Source of the DNA: Heliopora coerulea
Taxonomy: Eukaryota > Cnidaria > Anthozoa > Scleralcyonacea > Helioporidae
Assembly (NCBI GenBank): GCA_030142905.1
Contig: JASJOG010000017.1
Span: 744,001-808,000, forward strand
DNA: 64,000 nucleotides
Direction of reading: 5' to 3'
Part shown: piece after piece, positions 10,336 to 22,719 of the stretch
Position numbering within the stretch: the first letter of the stretch is position 1
How the letters are laid out: every line of letters starts with the position of its first letter
The notes under the pieces: model-generated
The model's database searches: none
What the model saw: only the letters and a program-made list of their open reading frames with translations
Told to the model about the DNA's origin: nothing
Program-made: the position numbers and the translations under genes

Positions 10336-11022
10336 CAGTGAACTCAGTTTCCATATCTGGAATGTTAACTCCTAGTCATTCGCTGAGGCAAAAAGTGAAG
10401 CCAAGATGGCCGCCCATGGAGGAAAATTTTGGACGTCAGTTTCAGTCCTCTTCGCGGTCTTGTACGTTAGTTCCAGTCCTTTGTACTACTTTAATCTTTA
10501 GTTTTTGTTTGGTTAGGCCTCGAAAACATTCCCAACCGTGGAAAAAGTGTTTAGACGAAATACTACTGGACCAATTTTACATAATCGAGTATTTAAAAGG
10601 ATTCATTATCGCCGTGTGGCCTAAGAAGTGTACTAAATTGTCTGAAGATGGTAAATTAACGCTAAAAAAAGACTTGCATTTGGTAGTTTCTTCAAGTAAC
10701 TTTTCGAGAACGTTTTGTCAGGTTTCTCGTATGTTTGGTAATTTCTTTTCGTGAAAATATATAACCTGTAACTCGGTTTGACTTTGTCGAAATATATTTA
10801 AAATTCTTAAACTTATTTCTATATTTTGAAGACATGTTTTGTGTGTATCTCCAACGAAAACTTGTCAGAAAATGTAGAAAGTCGCGTGGGAGACTAAAAC
10901 TGACGTAGAAGTCCCCGTAGGCGACTGAAACTGACGTCCAAAATTGGCTTCCCCGGGCGACCATTTTGGCTTCACTTTTCATTGGCCAGTTAGCATTCCA
11001 GATATAGAAATCGAGTTCACTG
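10336..11022. mobile_element. Non-autonomous element with ~105-bp terminal inverted repeats
   Basis: The left end, starting CAGTGAACTC and running through AAAGTGAAGCCAAGATGG to TTTTGGACGTCAGTTTCAG, reappears inverted at 10921-11022 with scattered differences. The interior (about 480 bp) has no convincing ORF. CAGTG ends suggest a hAT-like origin, but I see no matching target duplication (gtgctaaa versus gttcgact), so the class is uncertain. Confidence 0.75.
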
Positions 11023-11639
11023 GTTCGACTCCAGAGCGGCTGTTGATTTATAAGTCGAACTTAATGCTGGCGCACCAAATAGCCGGGTAACTAGAAATAC
11101 GTGTACGCAACAAACCCTCGCCCACCCTTCCAATACATCTCCGAGAATCCAAGTAACATTGATAATTTTTCAAAGTTGTCAAAAAGACAAATCGTTCTTA
11201 CTATAACTGGAAGAGGTAATGCAATAAAGAAAACACAATATTTGGCCACAAATATTAACAACCCAAACGGGAAATTATTTTACATATAAACTGCTTGTCG
11301 TCATATCTAGATTTAAAATTTCTATTCTGTTTTATTAAAACAAAACGTTTGGTGAGAATAACCTTTAGCGGTTTAATAAATCATAAGAGATCCATTCTGA
11401 CATTTCTACTGCTTATCAATGGATGTTCATGGTAAAACCCTGCATTAATTGCGATCTTGAGATATTTCGAGTAGTTTTCCAATCAAACTTTTCACTCATT
11501 TTGCTTTAAAGAAAGATTTTTTATTAGATAGCCAGGCTTTCCGTCTTAAAAATGGATCATTCTCAAAGGCTACCGCTCGGATATCAGCATCACGGACAGC
11601 TCATGACTGAAATTTATTTTTTTAATATTTTGTCTTAAA

Positions 11640-12780
11640 AAACTGATAAATTCTATATTATCTCAAAGTTGGTTAAAAATGTCTATTAGAAGTGCTATGA
11701 AGAAGATTTATGCGAAGTATTCATCCGAGGGTACTACACTTTGTTGACGAAGATGAAACGAAATACAAAATCGACGAAATAAACAAAGGAAACATGAATG
11801 AGTTCTGCATTTTTATCGCTGACCAAAAATCGGAAAATACAAAACACAGAACAAAATACGACAAGCAAACCTTGTGCAAGTTTTGTCGAAAGAAGAACGA
11901 GAAGGGGGAAGTAAAAGACGTACTTTTTCCACGGTAAAACATCAATAAAAAAGGAAAATGGCGTACAAACCTGCAACTCTTGCGTATTTTCAACTAAGCA
12001 TTCAGTGGCACCTCAATACAAACGGTTCGACGGTAAATTTACGCAAAGACGACTTTAAACTTTCTTAAGAGGTTTTAAAATCCTGATGAAAGCATTACTG
12101 GTCAAATACGGTAAAGGTCATCGTGCACAAATCACTCTTGCAGGTGAGAAAGACTGAAGCGGACAACTGTTTTCCCGAAGGATAATTTGGTGACCAAAAA
12201 CAAGTAGTTTTGCAGCGAGTTACCTGGTGGCTGTTTACCTTGCATTTTTGCTTCGAGCCAAAAATACACCCTAACTTCTTCAGTGGGGCGACATGTCATA
12301 GGGAAAAAATCCTGATTGAGGCGATGAAATCTTTGTGTGGAAAGGGGAGAAAGCATCCAAAGAATGTCATGGGCTGGACAGCTCTTCTGGACGATGAGTG
12401 TGCTATCCCACTTCTCAAACAATTGACCATAAACGCTGTCCGGTTAAATACTGCAAAATGTTCAAAAGTAATCGTCCTACAGAGATAAATGAACCACAAT
12501 CTTCATTCTACTTTATCAAGAAAAAACCAGCAAAATCCAGGCGATAATATTTGGTACAAGAAGTTTCTTTTAGGGAAGAATGAAGTCGGGAAGCTACTTT
12601 TGAAAGCTGCTCAAAACAATTCCGTTCGCAGAACTTGTATTTCAAAGCTACTCGATTCAGACGTACCTGTGATTGTGCAGCTCAGGTAAGTGGTTACCAG
12701 AACGTGAAAAGTCCCAAGATTTACACAAATCGGCATCTGTTCAACTTCAGCGAAGAATGTCGTTTTAATACACTTAGTCG
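11640..12780 (+). pseudogene. Fossil tyrosine-recombinase-like gene (DUF3504/Crypton-derived type)
   Basis: In changing frames this region reads like one gene. An N-terminal stretch (11710-11937) contains NTKHRTKYDKQTLCKFC. A SAM-like segment near 11957 reads YKPATLAYFQLSIQWHLN. A central WWLFTLHFCF stretch lies near 12225, then RPTEINEPQSSFYF near 12465, WYKKFLLGKNEVGKLL near 12553 and NSVRRTCISKLLDSDVP near 12620. The final box, SGYQNVKSPKIYTN, lies near 12690. The order and spacing match DUF3504 proteins (ZMYM/QRICH1/Crypton-related), where the last blocks correspond to the R...HxxR...Y catalytic region of tyrosine recombinases. The HxxR His is replaced by Asn here. Several frameshifts and stops show decay. 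Confidence 0.65.
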
Positions 12781-13199
12781 CTTAGCAAATGTCCTGACAG
12801 CAAGCGTATTCCCTTACGTCTTTTGTTCATATAAATCAGAAGGAACCAAGGCAATCCGTTGCTGCAAAAGGTGAACAGTTGGCAAATACGTATTGCAAGG
12901 AGCTAACTTTGAGAACTGCTCTTTCAAGTCATAAATTGTCCAGTTACTCTGGTAGCCCTCAAAAGCGAAACCAGCTGCAGGCACCAAGAAAGCCATTTCG
13001 TTTACCGGTCATTTCGTTTTACTGGCTTCAGTATTCAAATAATGTAAACAACTTACGAGAGACCCACACAAGGGAAAAAAGAACGAGACCAAATCGATTT
13101 GCTTCAATACGGTACCTAAGTATGGTTAGGTCAACAACATACCAATCCCCTAGCTGGCACACGGCATTTTTGAGTGACCGGAAGCCATGGATATATACC

Positions 13200-13201
<2 letters not shown>

Positions 13202-13268
<67 letters not shown>
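13202..13268. repeat. (TA)n microsatellite
   Basis: About 65 bp of uninterrupted TA dinucleotides followed by ATGTATATATAT. Apparent Ile-Tyr ORFs here are artefacts. Confidence 0.95.
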
Positions 13269-13274
<6 letters not shown>

Positions 13275-13443
13275 TCAAAGATACATACACAAAGCGAAAA
13301 TTTTACTCCCTAGTCACCACGCGTGTAAAAGGACTGCACGCCAGTCCAGATTAGTACCCTCGCACAGCGCTTCGCTCTGTGGGCGAAGGGACTATATTTT
13401 AACTTACACCAAGTAGACTACGCTTTCGCGTGTAAAATTCAAG

Positions 13444-14142
13444 ATGGCGGGTCGAATTATCATACAAGCTCTCTTGCGAAAAAGTATTATCCGACGGAAT
13501 AGAAGACGACGAGTAATAGCCGCTTTAACGTATATCATGTACAGAAGATGTCTGATGCTGAGCATGTGTTTGGCTACTCTTTTACTGTTATCGCGTTCCA
13601 ATGAAACGCCCGTTCGTTAACGTTCGTGTCGTCGATTTCAACGCAACAGTGGCTGGTGGACTCTTGTGTGGAATAGGTAGTCCGAGAAAAGATTTACCAA
13701 AACCTTTCGAGTCTCGAGGAGTACATTTATGTTCATTCTTAACCGTATAAAGCATGTTCTTCAACGAGACACGATTAATGAAGAGCCAATATCGCCAGAA
13801 TGCAGACTTGGAATTTGTTTATATCGCCTTGCTAGAGGAGACTATAATTACACAATAGCAGGGATGGTAGGATTGGGGGTCGCAACAGTCTGTTTAATTG
13901 TAAAGGAGGTGACAGAAGCAATTGTCGACAATCTCTGGCAAGAATCTGTTCAAGGACATATGCCTCGAACACAAAGTGACTTTGGACATTGGACATGGAG
14001 GAACTGTGGCAGTTCCCTTTTTGCTGGGCAACAGTTGATGGTTGCCATATACCTATCAAGTGTCCTCCTGGAGGCCTTCAGGCATGCAAGGAATACCACA
14101 ACTATAAAAATATTGGGATCTGTGATCGGCACGCTCCATTAA
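13444..14142 (+). pseudogene. PIF/Harbinger (HARBI1-like) transposase, 5' half only
   Basis: The frame starts MAGRIIIQALLRKSIIRRN at 13444. After a stop near 13618 it continues with ISPECRLGICLYRLARGDYN and EMVGLGVATV-like sequence (13790-13900). A frame change near 13990 leads into EELWQFPFCWATVDGCHIPI, which carries the first catalytic Asp of the DDE_Tnp_4 domain. The match ends at EYHNYKNI near 14112, where unrelated sequence begins, so the second Asp and the Glu are missing. It belongs to a different subfamily from the intact Harbinger at 38367-39574. Confidence 0.85.
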
Positions 14143-14242
14143 TAAATAAAAAGGTACGTGGCTCAAATACTCCATAGTTAAACGCTGATTTATCCAGGAT
14201 AATACGTACCAAAATCCATTGCCTGCCGATAACTTGAGAAAG

Positions 14243-14392
14243 TATAAAACGAAGCATACTCCGAATAGTGACATCTTGGGACTCAAGATTTGGGAAAAAC
14301 AAAACGAGACTAGATAATTCAGTCTCGTCTTGATTTTCTCAAATCTTGAGTTCCAAGATGTCACTATTCGGAGTATGCTTCGCTTTAATACG
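14243..14392. repeat. Foldback inverted repeat
   Basis: The arm at 14243-14305 (containing CGAAGCATACTCCGAATAGT) is repeated inverted at 14333-14392, around a small inner hairpin made by GAGACT...AGTCTC. It abuts the truncated Harbinger copy and may mark the rearrangement that removed its 3' half. Confidence 0.8.
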
Positions 14393-14409
14393 TACCAAGA
14401 TTTGCATTT

Positions 14410-16450
14410 AAGAAAGGCTAAACGTTCCGGCTCAGAAAACGATTGGTCAACTTTTCCGCAGATATCGAAACCGAGTAACAGCAGCTGTCAGAATAGCGAA
14501 ATGTATGAACAACCGTAATCTCATTCAAGAAACCATGCATAACCCACGTCACTTTTGGACAGCTATTAAGAAAATGCTGCCCAGTAAAACCACATCATCA
14601 GGGCCTATTAGCCAAATTAAATCAGAGGGACAAATACTAACAGATAAGATGGGTATTGCTAATGCCGTCTGCAAGTTTTTATCGAGTGTAAAATCGTGGA
14701 TATCTGAGGCTTATGCAAGTACCTGGCGTCGTTTTAATCCTCTGTAAGGTTATCAAAAATTCAAGGATCATGTTTTTCAGTTAATAACTGTTCCAAACTA
14801 CAATACTTATAATCAGTTGAAGCAGTTAAAAGCCTCTAAGACGACAGGCCTCGATGGTATACCCGCGAGATTACTAAAGGATGCAGCTCTGCTCGTTAGT
14901 GCACCCATAACACATTATTAATTTATCCATAACAACTCAATGTGTACCTCAAGACTGGAAATACGCAAAAGTGGTACCATTGTACAAAAAGGGGAAGCGG
15001 GATGAAATGGATAACTATCGCCCTACCAGTCTTGTCAAAATTTTTAGAGAAAGCAGTGCAATTTCAGTTAATTATTTGGAAATGTACAATTTAATCTAAC
15101 TGTTAACATGGTTTTCGTCGCCGACACTCAAAACAGTCAGCTATTGTGTTTTTCGCGGACTCCATACCAAGAAATATGGACAACGGTCTGATAACAGGTG
15201 CAGTCTTAGTGGACTTTCGAAAAGTGTTCGACACGATATATCACTATAAGCTACTGGAGAAATTGAAGCTCTTTGGCATTACTGTGATTAGATGAATGAC
15301 TACCTTTCTTCCCATAACATGTCAGTCTTTCTAAATGGGGTAATGTCTGAAGCTCAACCAGTTTGGTCAGGCGTGCCACAAGGGTCATTTTTGGGACCAA
15401 TTCTGTTTTCGCTGTACGTCACAGACTTGCCTAATTTCCTTCAAATTGCCAGAGCCTTGATGTATGCTGATTACACGGTTTTTTATCTGGCAGCCCCTAC
15501 TATATCTCAACTGATTACACAACTAAATTTTGAGTTAGCCCACTTACTTAAATAGTCATCAAGTAATAAAACTGAACATTTTATTGTTGGAACTTCCCAA
15601 AAATTAAATGAAACTAACCCTGATATTAATTTGAACGAAATATTACTAGGGGAACAAATACTTGAACGTAAGTCGTCAGTATTTGGGTGTTTACTTGGAT
15701 AAAACACTTTACTGAGCACACCTCGAAGTTAATTTAAAAGGTTTCTGGTCAGTTAGGGCTGCTAAAAAGAATTAGGAATGATCTTACAGTGCAGGTAGCG
15801 GAGAAAGTATATAAATCTATGATACTTCCGAAATTGGATTACTGTGACTTTTTATGGAATTGGTTAACTCCTTCAAAATACAACACATTGGAACGTCTTC
15901 AGACGAGAGCCGCAAGGATAATTTTAAAGAAAAATGATGGACACGAGGAACTGCTAGAACAATTGGGTTGGAAGTCACTGCAATCTCGCTGCATTATGTA
16001 TCGTGTTATCTTTGTTTTTGAATGTATCAATTCTATTGGGCCAGAAGTATTTAACCAGTACTTTGTTAAATTCTCTTATGCCTATAATACGAGGAGAAAT
16101 AACCTCGATATTTTACTTCCAAAAGTAAAGACAGAGGCCGCCAAGAAAGGATGCTTTTATTCAGGAGCATAGATTTTAATAGTTTACCAAATAATGTTAA
16201 ACAAATAACATCATTGTTAGCTTTTAAATCTAGATTAGAAAATGACTTTTAGTCTGCTTTAGAGTCAGAGGTAATTGCTATATTTAAAAGACGAGATATA
16301 TTTTTATATTTTATGTCATTATTTTTTATTTTGTTGTGTAGGCTGTTGTTCTAAAATTTACTTATATACTATATTTTCCAGGGCACCCATTGATATCCAG
16401 CTCCGCTGTAGGGTTTATTCTGGTTAAAGATGTATTTATTATTATTATTA
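14410..16450 (+). pseudogene. CR1-like LINE copy A, decayed
   Basis: Fragments in several frames form one LINE. There is a pre-RT linker (MNNRNLIQETMHNPRHFW, near 14505) and an RT palm with [18 protein letters not shown] (15355-15420). The catalytic box reads YADY instead of YADD (near 15465). The C-terminal region is at 15789-16172 (SMILPKLDYCDFLW, LERLQTRAARII). The copy ends in a short ATT-repeat tail (16432-16450), as CR1/L2-type LINEs often do. No endonuclease is seen; it is 5'-truncated and has several frameshifts. Confidence 0.85.
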
Positions 16451-17388
16451 CTTGAAATGATCAAAATCACATCGACGGTGCCTTGATACTACATTTCGAC
16501 CCATGCCCAGATCTGAAGAGAGAGGGAAATAAGGGGAAGAAATAAGGGAAAATAGAACTATCGTTCAAGTGCCATCAGCTCTTCTTAGTAAAATAAGACA
16601 ATATTATGACCATTTTCGCATTCCAATTTCGCAACTTCCGTGTTTCAGGAAAGAAAAGATAAATGATTTTATATTAGATTACGTTTACTCTTATTTGATA
16701 TTAATGTGGGTGGTTTAACTCAACTCTTTCCAGTCTGAGACGCCTCCCCTTGACGAGTAACATCGTCTGGCGTTAGCCAAGAGTAAAATTTTCTGTTGTT
16801 AGCCAGAGTATAATTAAAAAGTCAGGTACGGACAGGAAAGGATTACAGTAGCACTTTACAGTATAGACAGTATGGATTTATTATTCATGGCATACTGAAT
16901 TAACGAGATATGAAGGAAAGTTTGCAACTTGCTATAGCATTTTGAGCTGGTTATTATCTGTATTTATTAATTTACATTTAGAATTGCTTTACTGTTTTTT
17001 CATTTCTGAAGTTGATACAGTGAGGTACTAGTGCATTACCGAGAATTCGTTGTACAAATAAAATGTCTCATGAGAAGTTCCGAAAATTAAAGAATACTAA
17101 GCTCCATTCTGCCTCATAGTAAGTGAGGTTAGTCAAATTAATTTTCAACTGGAGAGGGTCTACCAACTTCTGTACCACTTTTCCCGGGGTCCGTAGCAGC
17201 TCTGAGTGGCACTGACCCTGCCTTCGAAATCCCTGTATGTGCCTTTTGGTTCTACTCGGTGCTGTATTTATTGAACGACCAAGGTTATATCCAAATTCCT
17301 GGTTATGAGTTATGTAAGTGTTTATATACATACAAACATACATATATACACACATACATGCATACATACATATAATATAAAATAGTTA
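16451..17388. other. Intergenic with two shared repeat pieces
   Basis: No gene is supported. The stretch at 16786-16845 (TTAGCCAGAGTATAATTAAA then TCAGGTACGGAC) is similar to 37170-37215. The stretch at 17125-17225 resembles 36158-36235. Both look like fragments of dispersed repeats. Confidence 0.5.
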
Positions 17389-17486
17389 GAATGTTTTCGG
17401 CGCTACTCCAAGTTTCACGCGTGAAGCGATCTTTATTGTTCCACGTTACGCGTGAAGCTCGGAGTAGCGACGAAAACATTCTAACT
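17389..17486. repeat. Inverted repeat with degenerate hammerhead-like ends
   Basis: AGAATGTTTTCG...GCTACTCC at the left is matched by GGAGTAGCGACGAAAACATT on the right. Both arms carry GCGTGAA...GGAGTAGCG, which resembles the 3' half of the hammerhead ribozyme at 55337-55379. The CTGATGA core is missing. It is most simply the remains of two Penelope element ends in inverted orientation. Confidence 0.6.
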
Positions 17487-17506
17487 CTATTATATTATAT
17501 TCTGCT

Positions 17507-18110
17507 CTACCACACATGGTATCGAACACTCTTGGACCATACGCCAGCTTTGTTGATATGATGTTTTTTACCGTCGTTCCAAACAGTTGAGCAGTCCGCT
17601 AAGTGAGGTAAAATAAGTGAGTTACACATATTTATTAGCTCTTCTTGAGTAACAAATTTTTTTTGCACTTTTTTAAAGAAAGATAGCTTTCGAAATTGTT
17701 TTACATTGAGTGGCTGAGTTTTTCCACTGCAACTGTTCACAAATAATTACCCCGACAACTTTTTTATCTGACACTTGTTCTATCATTTGATTGCCAATAA
17801 GTATGTTTGAGTTTGCAGACATTTGACGTAATCTTTGCCGAGATCCAATTGTTATGCACTCTGTTTTTTTTCTTGGTTAATTTGTTAGCCATGAGACTTT
17901 TACTAACATTTTGCAAATCACTATTAATTTTGCGTTCAATGTCTGACTTATGACTTTTCGCCTTGACAAGATAAATTACTTAGAATCATCCGCACATAAA
18001 TAAACTTGTGTTGTTTCTACACAGTCTGGAAGGTCGTTTATATATATAGTAGGAATATTTTATATAATAGATCTGGTAGTTGATATCAACGTTTGCATTT
18101 GAAATTCACT
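17507..18110 (-). pseudogene. LINE RT/C-terminal relic
   Basis: The minus strand gives broken frames with SDIERKINSDLQNVSKSLMA (about 17960-17900) and later FVTQEELINMCNSLILPHL...DCSTVWND (about 17650-17570). This order is typical of the thumb and connection region after a CR1-like RT. The YADD box and everything upstream are missing or decayed. Confidence 0.7.
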
Positions 18111-18240
18111 TGATTGTAACGAATCTATTCATTTAATTTAGTTTAAAAACTTCCGCAGAAGATTTTCTTTTGTACATCAAAACCGTCGACTGGACACTCG
18201 TTCCGGCCCCTCTTTTCCGGAATTCCTTGATTTTGTACAT

Positions 18241-18330
18241 CTTATGTACATATACATATTGGAATATGTATATGTACATGTACAGGTATACGTATATGTA
18301 AATGTATATGTATATGTTTGTGTGTATGTG
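18241..18330. repeat. TATATGTACA-type simple repeat
   Basis: Imperfect alternation of tatatgtac, gtatatgta and similar units, ending in tgtgtgtatgtg. Confidence 0.8.
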
Positions 18331-18332
18331 TT

Positions 18333-21205
18333 AGTGATCACTCTCTTGTTTATTGTGTTCTTAAGTCCGGTCGTCCTAGAGTGGCTCCCAAAATTATTGA
18401 ATATCGCTCGTTTAAAAAATTATAATCTTTCATTAAAGATCGTGGGCACGTTCCCTGGCATGTTGTTTTCAATAATATCGAGAATGTGGATGATTGTGTC
18501 GACACATGGAATAAGCTGTTTTTAGATGTCGCGGAGGCGCACGTACCAACTAAAACAAGTAGAGTCAGAGGATCTTCAACTCCCTGGATGACTTCACTCA
18601 TCGCAGATCAAATGAGAAGACGTGATTATCATCAAAGGAAAGCAAAAGATAACAAGAATGGCCGACATTGGTGCGTATATCGTCAATTAAAAAATCTTGT
18701 CAATCCTGACATTAAGAAGGCTAAATGAGATTATTACGTTAATCTGATTCAAGAAAGTCAAGGAAATGCCAAGGAATTCTGGAAAGCGCTTAAAAGGACG
18801 TTACCTTCATCTAAGACCTTTAATAGCATTTCAAGTGTGTGAATAGATGGCGTTGTTGTAACTTCCACCAATTCCATTGCAACTACTTTGAACTCATTTT
18901 TTGCAAGCATTGGTCGGAAACTTGCAGAAAATTTTCCAGATTTACCATTATTCCCTCGATATGAAACTAATCCCAGTTTAAGTGGACCTGGATTTTCTTA
19001 CCAACCGATAACTGAGGATATTGTCATTAACTCCATTAAGCGTTTAAAGTCCAACAAAGCTACAGGTCTCGATAAAATCAGCGCACGATTGCTCAACGAT
19101 TCTGTGCACGTTATCGCCCCTACATTGACTTCTTTGTTCAACCTTTCGCGGCAAACAGGAATTTTTCCTTCTATCTGGAAAAATGCGAGGGTTATACCGT
19201 TATATAAGAAAGGTGACAAACAGGATCCATCAAATTATAGGCCAATTTTTATATTGCCTACGTTAAGCAAGATTATAGAAAGAGCCGTCCATACTCAATT
19301 TTATGGATACCTGACAACACGGCTCGAAATAACTGCCGGTCACCGGTCATTGGCCAGTAAATTTTTTAGTTTGTTCCACAAATTTTGTCCTTTACCGGTC
19401 ATACATGACCGGCATATTTTTTACAAAAAAGTCACTGTCAAATCACTGTCAGAGTCCGACTAAGTAAGCTTGCGCACCCAGCAAGCATAAGAACAAATTT
19501 ATCACTTTATATTAACTTTTTAAACTTTCCTGTTTTACATATATTAGTCTGTCTTTACTCTTTAGAAATAACGTTTTCCCTATTGATCTATTAAATCTAT
19601 TCTATTCTACTCTGCTAAATGTAGATAAAAACTAAATCAAGTTAAATAAATGTACGTTTTGCAGTGGAAAAGTTTTATAACGGCGAAATCGAGGCAACAA
19701 GATTAACAACTAAAAATAAGATTGGCCGGTAGAAAATCTTTTGTGACCGGTAAATTTCATTTTTTACCGGTCATAAAGACCGGCATAGATCTGTGAGTTA
19801 TTTCGAGATTTGCCTGACAGAGAACAATTTAATCTCCTCAAAACAGTTTGGTTTTAGACCTAAATCCTCTACTGTTACAGTTGTTGCTCAGTTTATCGAT
19901 TAACTACTTTTGGGAATGGACAACGGCACCATTACAGGAGTTGTGTTTCTGGATCTGATAAAGGCCTTCAATACAGTGAATCACTCCATTCTGTGACACA
20001 AACTCTCCAGCTTTGGCTTGGATGATGTTGCGCAGAAATAGTTTTATTCTTTCTAATCTAACAGAAGCCAAGTTACTTGATGTAGTAGCGCCCAATCTGA
20101 CCCAGCTGTAATATCTGCTGGAGTTGCCCAGGGCTCAATTTTAGGTCCACTTCTGTTTATCATCCATATGAATGATTTCCCAAACATTCTTGAATTTTGC
20201 AAAATTGCTCTGTATGCTGATGATACTGTTTTGTAGTTTTCTTCGAAAGATATATTAGAAATTGAATCCAAATTGAACTCGGACCTTAGACATTTATGCA
20301 ATTGGTTAAAACGAAATCAACTTACACTTAACTTTAAGAAGTCACAATTTATGTTAATAGGCAGTAGTGCAAGGCTAAGTAGAATCGATTCTGTTGTTAT
20401 CTTTGCTGACGGTAAACACCTAGATGAAGTCCAGTCGTTTCCATACTTAGGTTTACTTATCAATAAGAATCTCACGTAGAAGGATCATGTTGATTATATG
20501 CGTCATAAGATAAATAAGAAATTAGGTCTTTTGCGGCGTATTAAGTCATACTTGGAATTAAGTGTTAGGATTATTATTTTTTAATTCTTTTATTTTACTC
20601 CTTTTCGAGTATGAGGATATTATATTAGGGTAATTCTACTCTAATGACCGAGTTACAAATTTTACATAAAAAAGGCTGCGCAAGTTACTTTAGGTCTTTC
20701 CCCGCGTGCCTCAGCAAGCCATGCACATGCGACACTTTATTGGAAGCCTTTACATTGGTGAAGGGCTGAGCATCGCGTTATTTTTACTTACAAGTCTGTT
20801 AATAATCTTTTTTTGCATTCTTTTCACTGTTCGTTTAATAATAGTTTTCATAATTACAATACTAGATCTAAGTATAATATTCGTAAATCCTCTGCTACTA
20901 GAAGATGGGGACATTGGACTACTCTGAACTTTGCTGCAGATGTATAGAATGCCTTCCACATTACTCTAAGGCAAACTCCTACTATAGTGGCATTTAAATG
21001 TGGCATGTCTAAAGCCAAATTTTAACCCGCTGTTCTTATTTTTGTATTAAAATTGTAATATACCATGTATTTTAATGTTGCTTGTAGTTTTCTTAATTAG
21101 TTTTTTTTTTCCCTGATTATTTGTTCTTTTTACCGAGGACCCTTCTGTGAACCACTTTGTGAGGTAGGCTTCCTCATTAAAGATTATTGATTGATTGATT
21201 GACGT
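18333..21205 (+). pseudogene. CR1-like LINE copy B with a nested short element
   Basis: The copy starts inside the end of the endonuclease (SDHSLVYCVLKSGRP, near 18333). It continues through the linker, RT motifs (KSNKATGLDKISARLL and VIPLYKKGDKQDPSNYRPI near 19035-19245), GVAQGSILGPLLFI (near 20120), an intact YADDTV box (near 20215) and a C-terminal region up to about 21030. It ends with a (TTGA)n tail at 21185-21202. The RT is split by the 495-bp insertion at 19318-19812, and there are several stops. Codon use and motifs match LINE copy A, so both belong to one broad family. Confidence 0.88.
19318..19812. mobile_element. hAT-like non-autonomous element inside LINE copy B
   Basis: The ends CTCGAAATAACT and AGTTATTTCGAG are inverted, and an 8-bp flank is duplicated with one difference (cctgacaa at 19310-19317, cctgacag at 19813-19820). 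The LINE reading frame continues across the two junctions. GACCGGCA/ACCGGTCA motifs recur near both ends. There is no ORF of its own. Confidence 0.85.
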
Positions 21206-21345
21206 GTATGTATATGTGTGTGTATGTGTGTGTATGTGTGTGTATGTGTGAGTGTATGTGTGTGTATGTGTGTGTGTATGTGTATGTGTATATGTACGTG
21301 TTTCTATGTGTATGTGTATGTATATGTACATGGTGTGTGTTTATA
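21206..21345. repeat. (TGTGTATG)n simple repeat
   Basis: TG-rich microsatellite of about 140 bp following the LINE tail. Confidence 0.9.
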
Positions 21346-21499
21346 TGTATAAATATGTGGCGTGAACAGATTTCTTAAGCTAAATGATGAGTTTCATGCA
21401 CATTTCGGTTCCACTTTAAAAACACTTCGAATGAATTATCGAGTTGATAACGGTTCTCAAACGAACAGAAAATGGACAAAATCAAACAAATAACATGCA

Positions 21500-21907
21500 A
21501 TTGCTAAAAGTGTATTGGTAGAATGACTTTGTGGTATCAAAAATCCAATATAAAGAGAAACCGTACGATTTTCCAGCTATGAAAAAATTAATTTTTCTGT
21601 ACAGACCTCCCAACTGGTAATAACATGTGTATCTTCTAAGCTATTATCACTCTGTAGTAATTATCTCTCTGTATTATTATCTGTATTATTATCTCTCTGT
21701 ATTATTATCTGTATTATTATCTGTAGTATTATCTCTCTGTATCAATTGCTAAAAGTGTATTGGTAGAATGACTTTGTGGTATCAAAAATCCAATATAAAG
21801 AGAAACCGTACGATTTTCCAGCTATGAAAAAATAAATTTTTCTGTATAGACCTCTCAACTGGTAATAACATGTGTATCTTCTAAGCTATTATCACTCTGT
21901 AGTAATT
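21500..21907. repeat. 163-bp direct duplication around an ATT/CTCTCTGT microsatellite
   Basis: The stretch starting TTGCTAAAAGTGTATTGGTA at 21500-21662 is repeated almost exactly at 21745-21907. The copies are separated by an irregular (attattatctgt) microsatellite. It is most likely a local tandem duplication. Confidence 0.9.
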
Positions 21908-22719
21908 CATGAAAACAGAAAGAACAACCATAATAGAGACGTCTTTCGACACCACGATTAAAAATATACTAAACTTTTATCTTGGCTTTGTCATAAAATG
22001 TTGATTCGTTTGAGAAGGTATACCAAATACTCCATGAGTGTGTTTGATACCGACATAAATTATTTCAAACTCTCAACTCAAAAGTCTCACTAGTGTTTTA
22101 CGGTGCATTCTATTCTCATTATTCTCATTCTACCATATGAATAGAACATTACTAGGAATATTGAGTACCAAAACAATAGATAACAAGATCTCAAGTGCAC
22201 ATGCTCTACAAGCTTTAAACTCAGAACCGTTTCTGAAACCCCTAATGAGAAACGACCTTGTAACCATCTAACCGCCGGTGAGATGCTCTAATCATAGAGT
22301 GAGACGGACTGAAACGGTGAAAGAAAGTTATGTCTTGCACTGGGTTGTAATGGGCCTTGACAGTCGTGATCTGAGCTCTGATGTGTTGTAACTGACTTTC
22401 ATCGACTTATTGTTTACCTTGTGAAATAGCTGGGTGTTCGTTGGTGCCTGACCTGATAGTTCTTGCGGAATAAAGGTCCCAGGACCCGAGTGAGTTAATG
22501 TCGATTGTGCCTTTGTAAAATGTTGCCTGGGGGTAATCACTATGCCGCTATTCCGAGCAGGAGAGCCAAAATACTATTCAATCTGTTCCTACAGAAGAGT
22601 CAAAATACTATTCAATCTGTTCCCAAAAGAACGAAATAGCAGTTCATTTTGTGTATTCTAATTCCCAAGAGATAGAGGTAGTCCCAGAAGAACGAGTTTT
22701 TGGTGAACTAATTGAATGG

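Noticed and set aside
13202..13416. 80-codon frame rich in Ile-Tyr
   Set aside because: It is the translation of a (TA)n microsatellite. The same holds for frames over other TA, TG and CATA tracts.
22240..22305. tRNA-like sequence CGCCGGTGAGATGCTCTAATC
   Set aside because: It matches the anticodon and D-arm part of the tRNA-derived repeat, but too little is left to call a unit.
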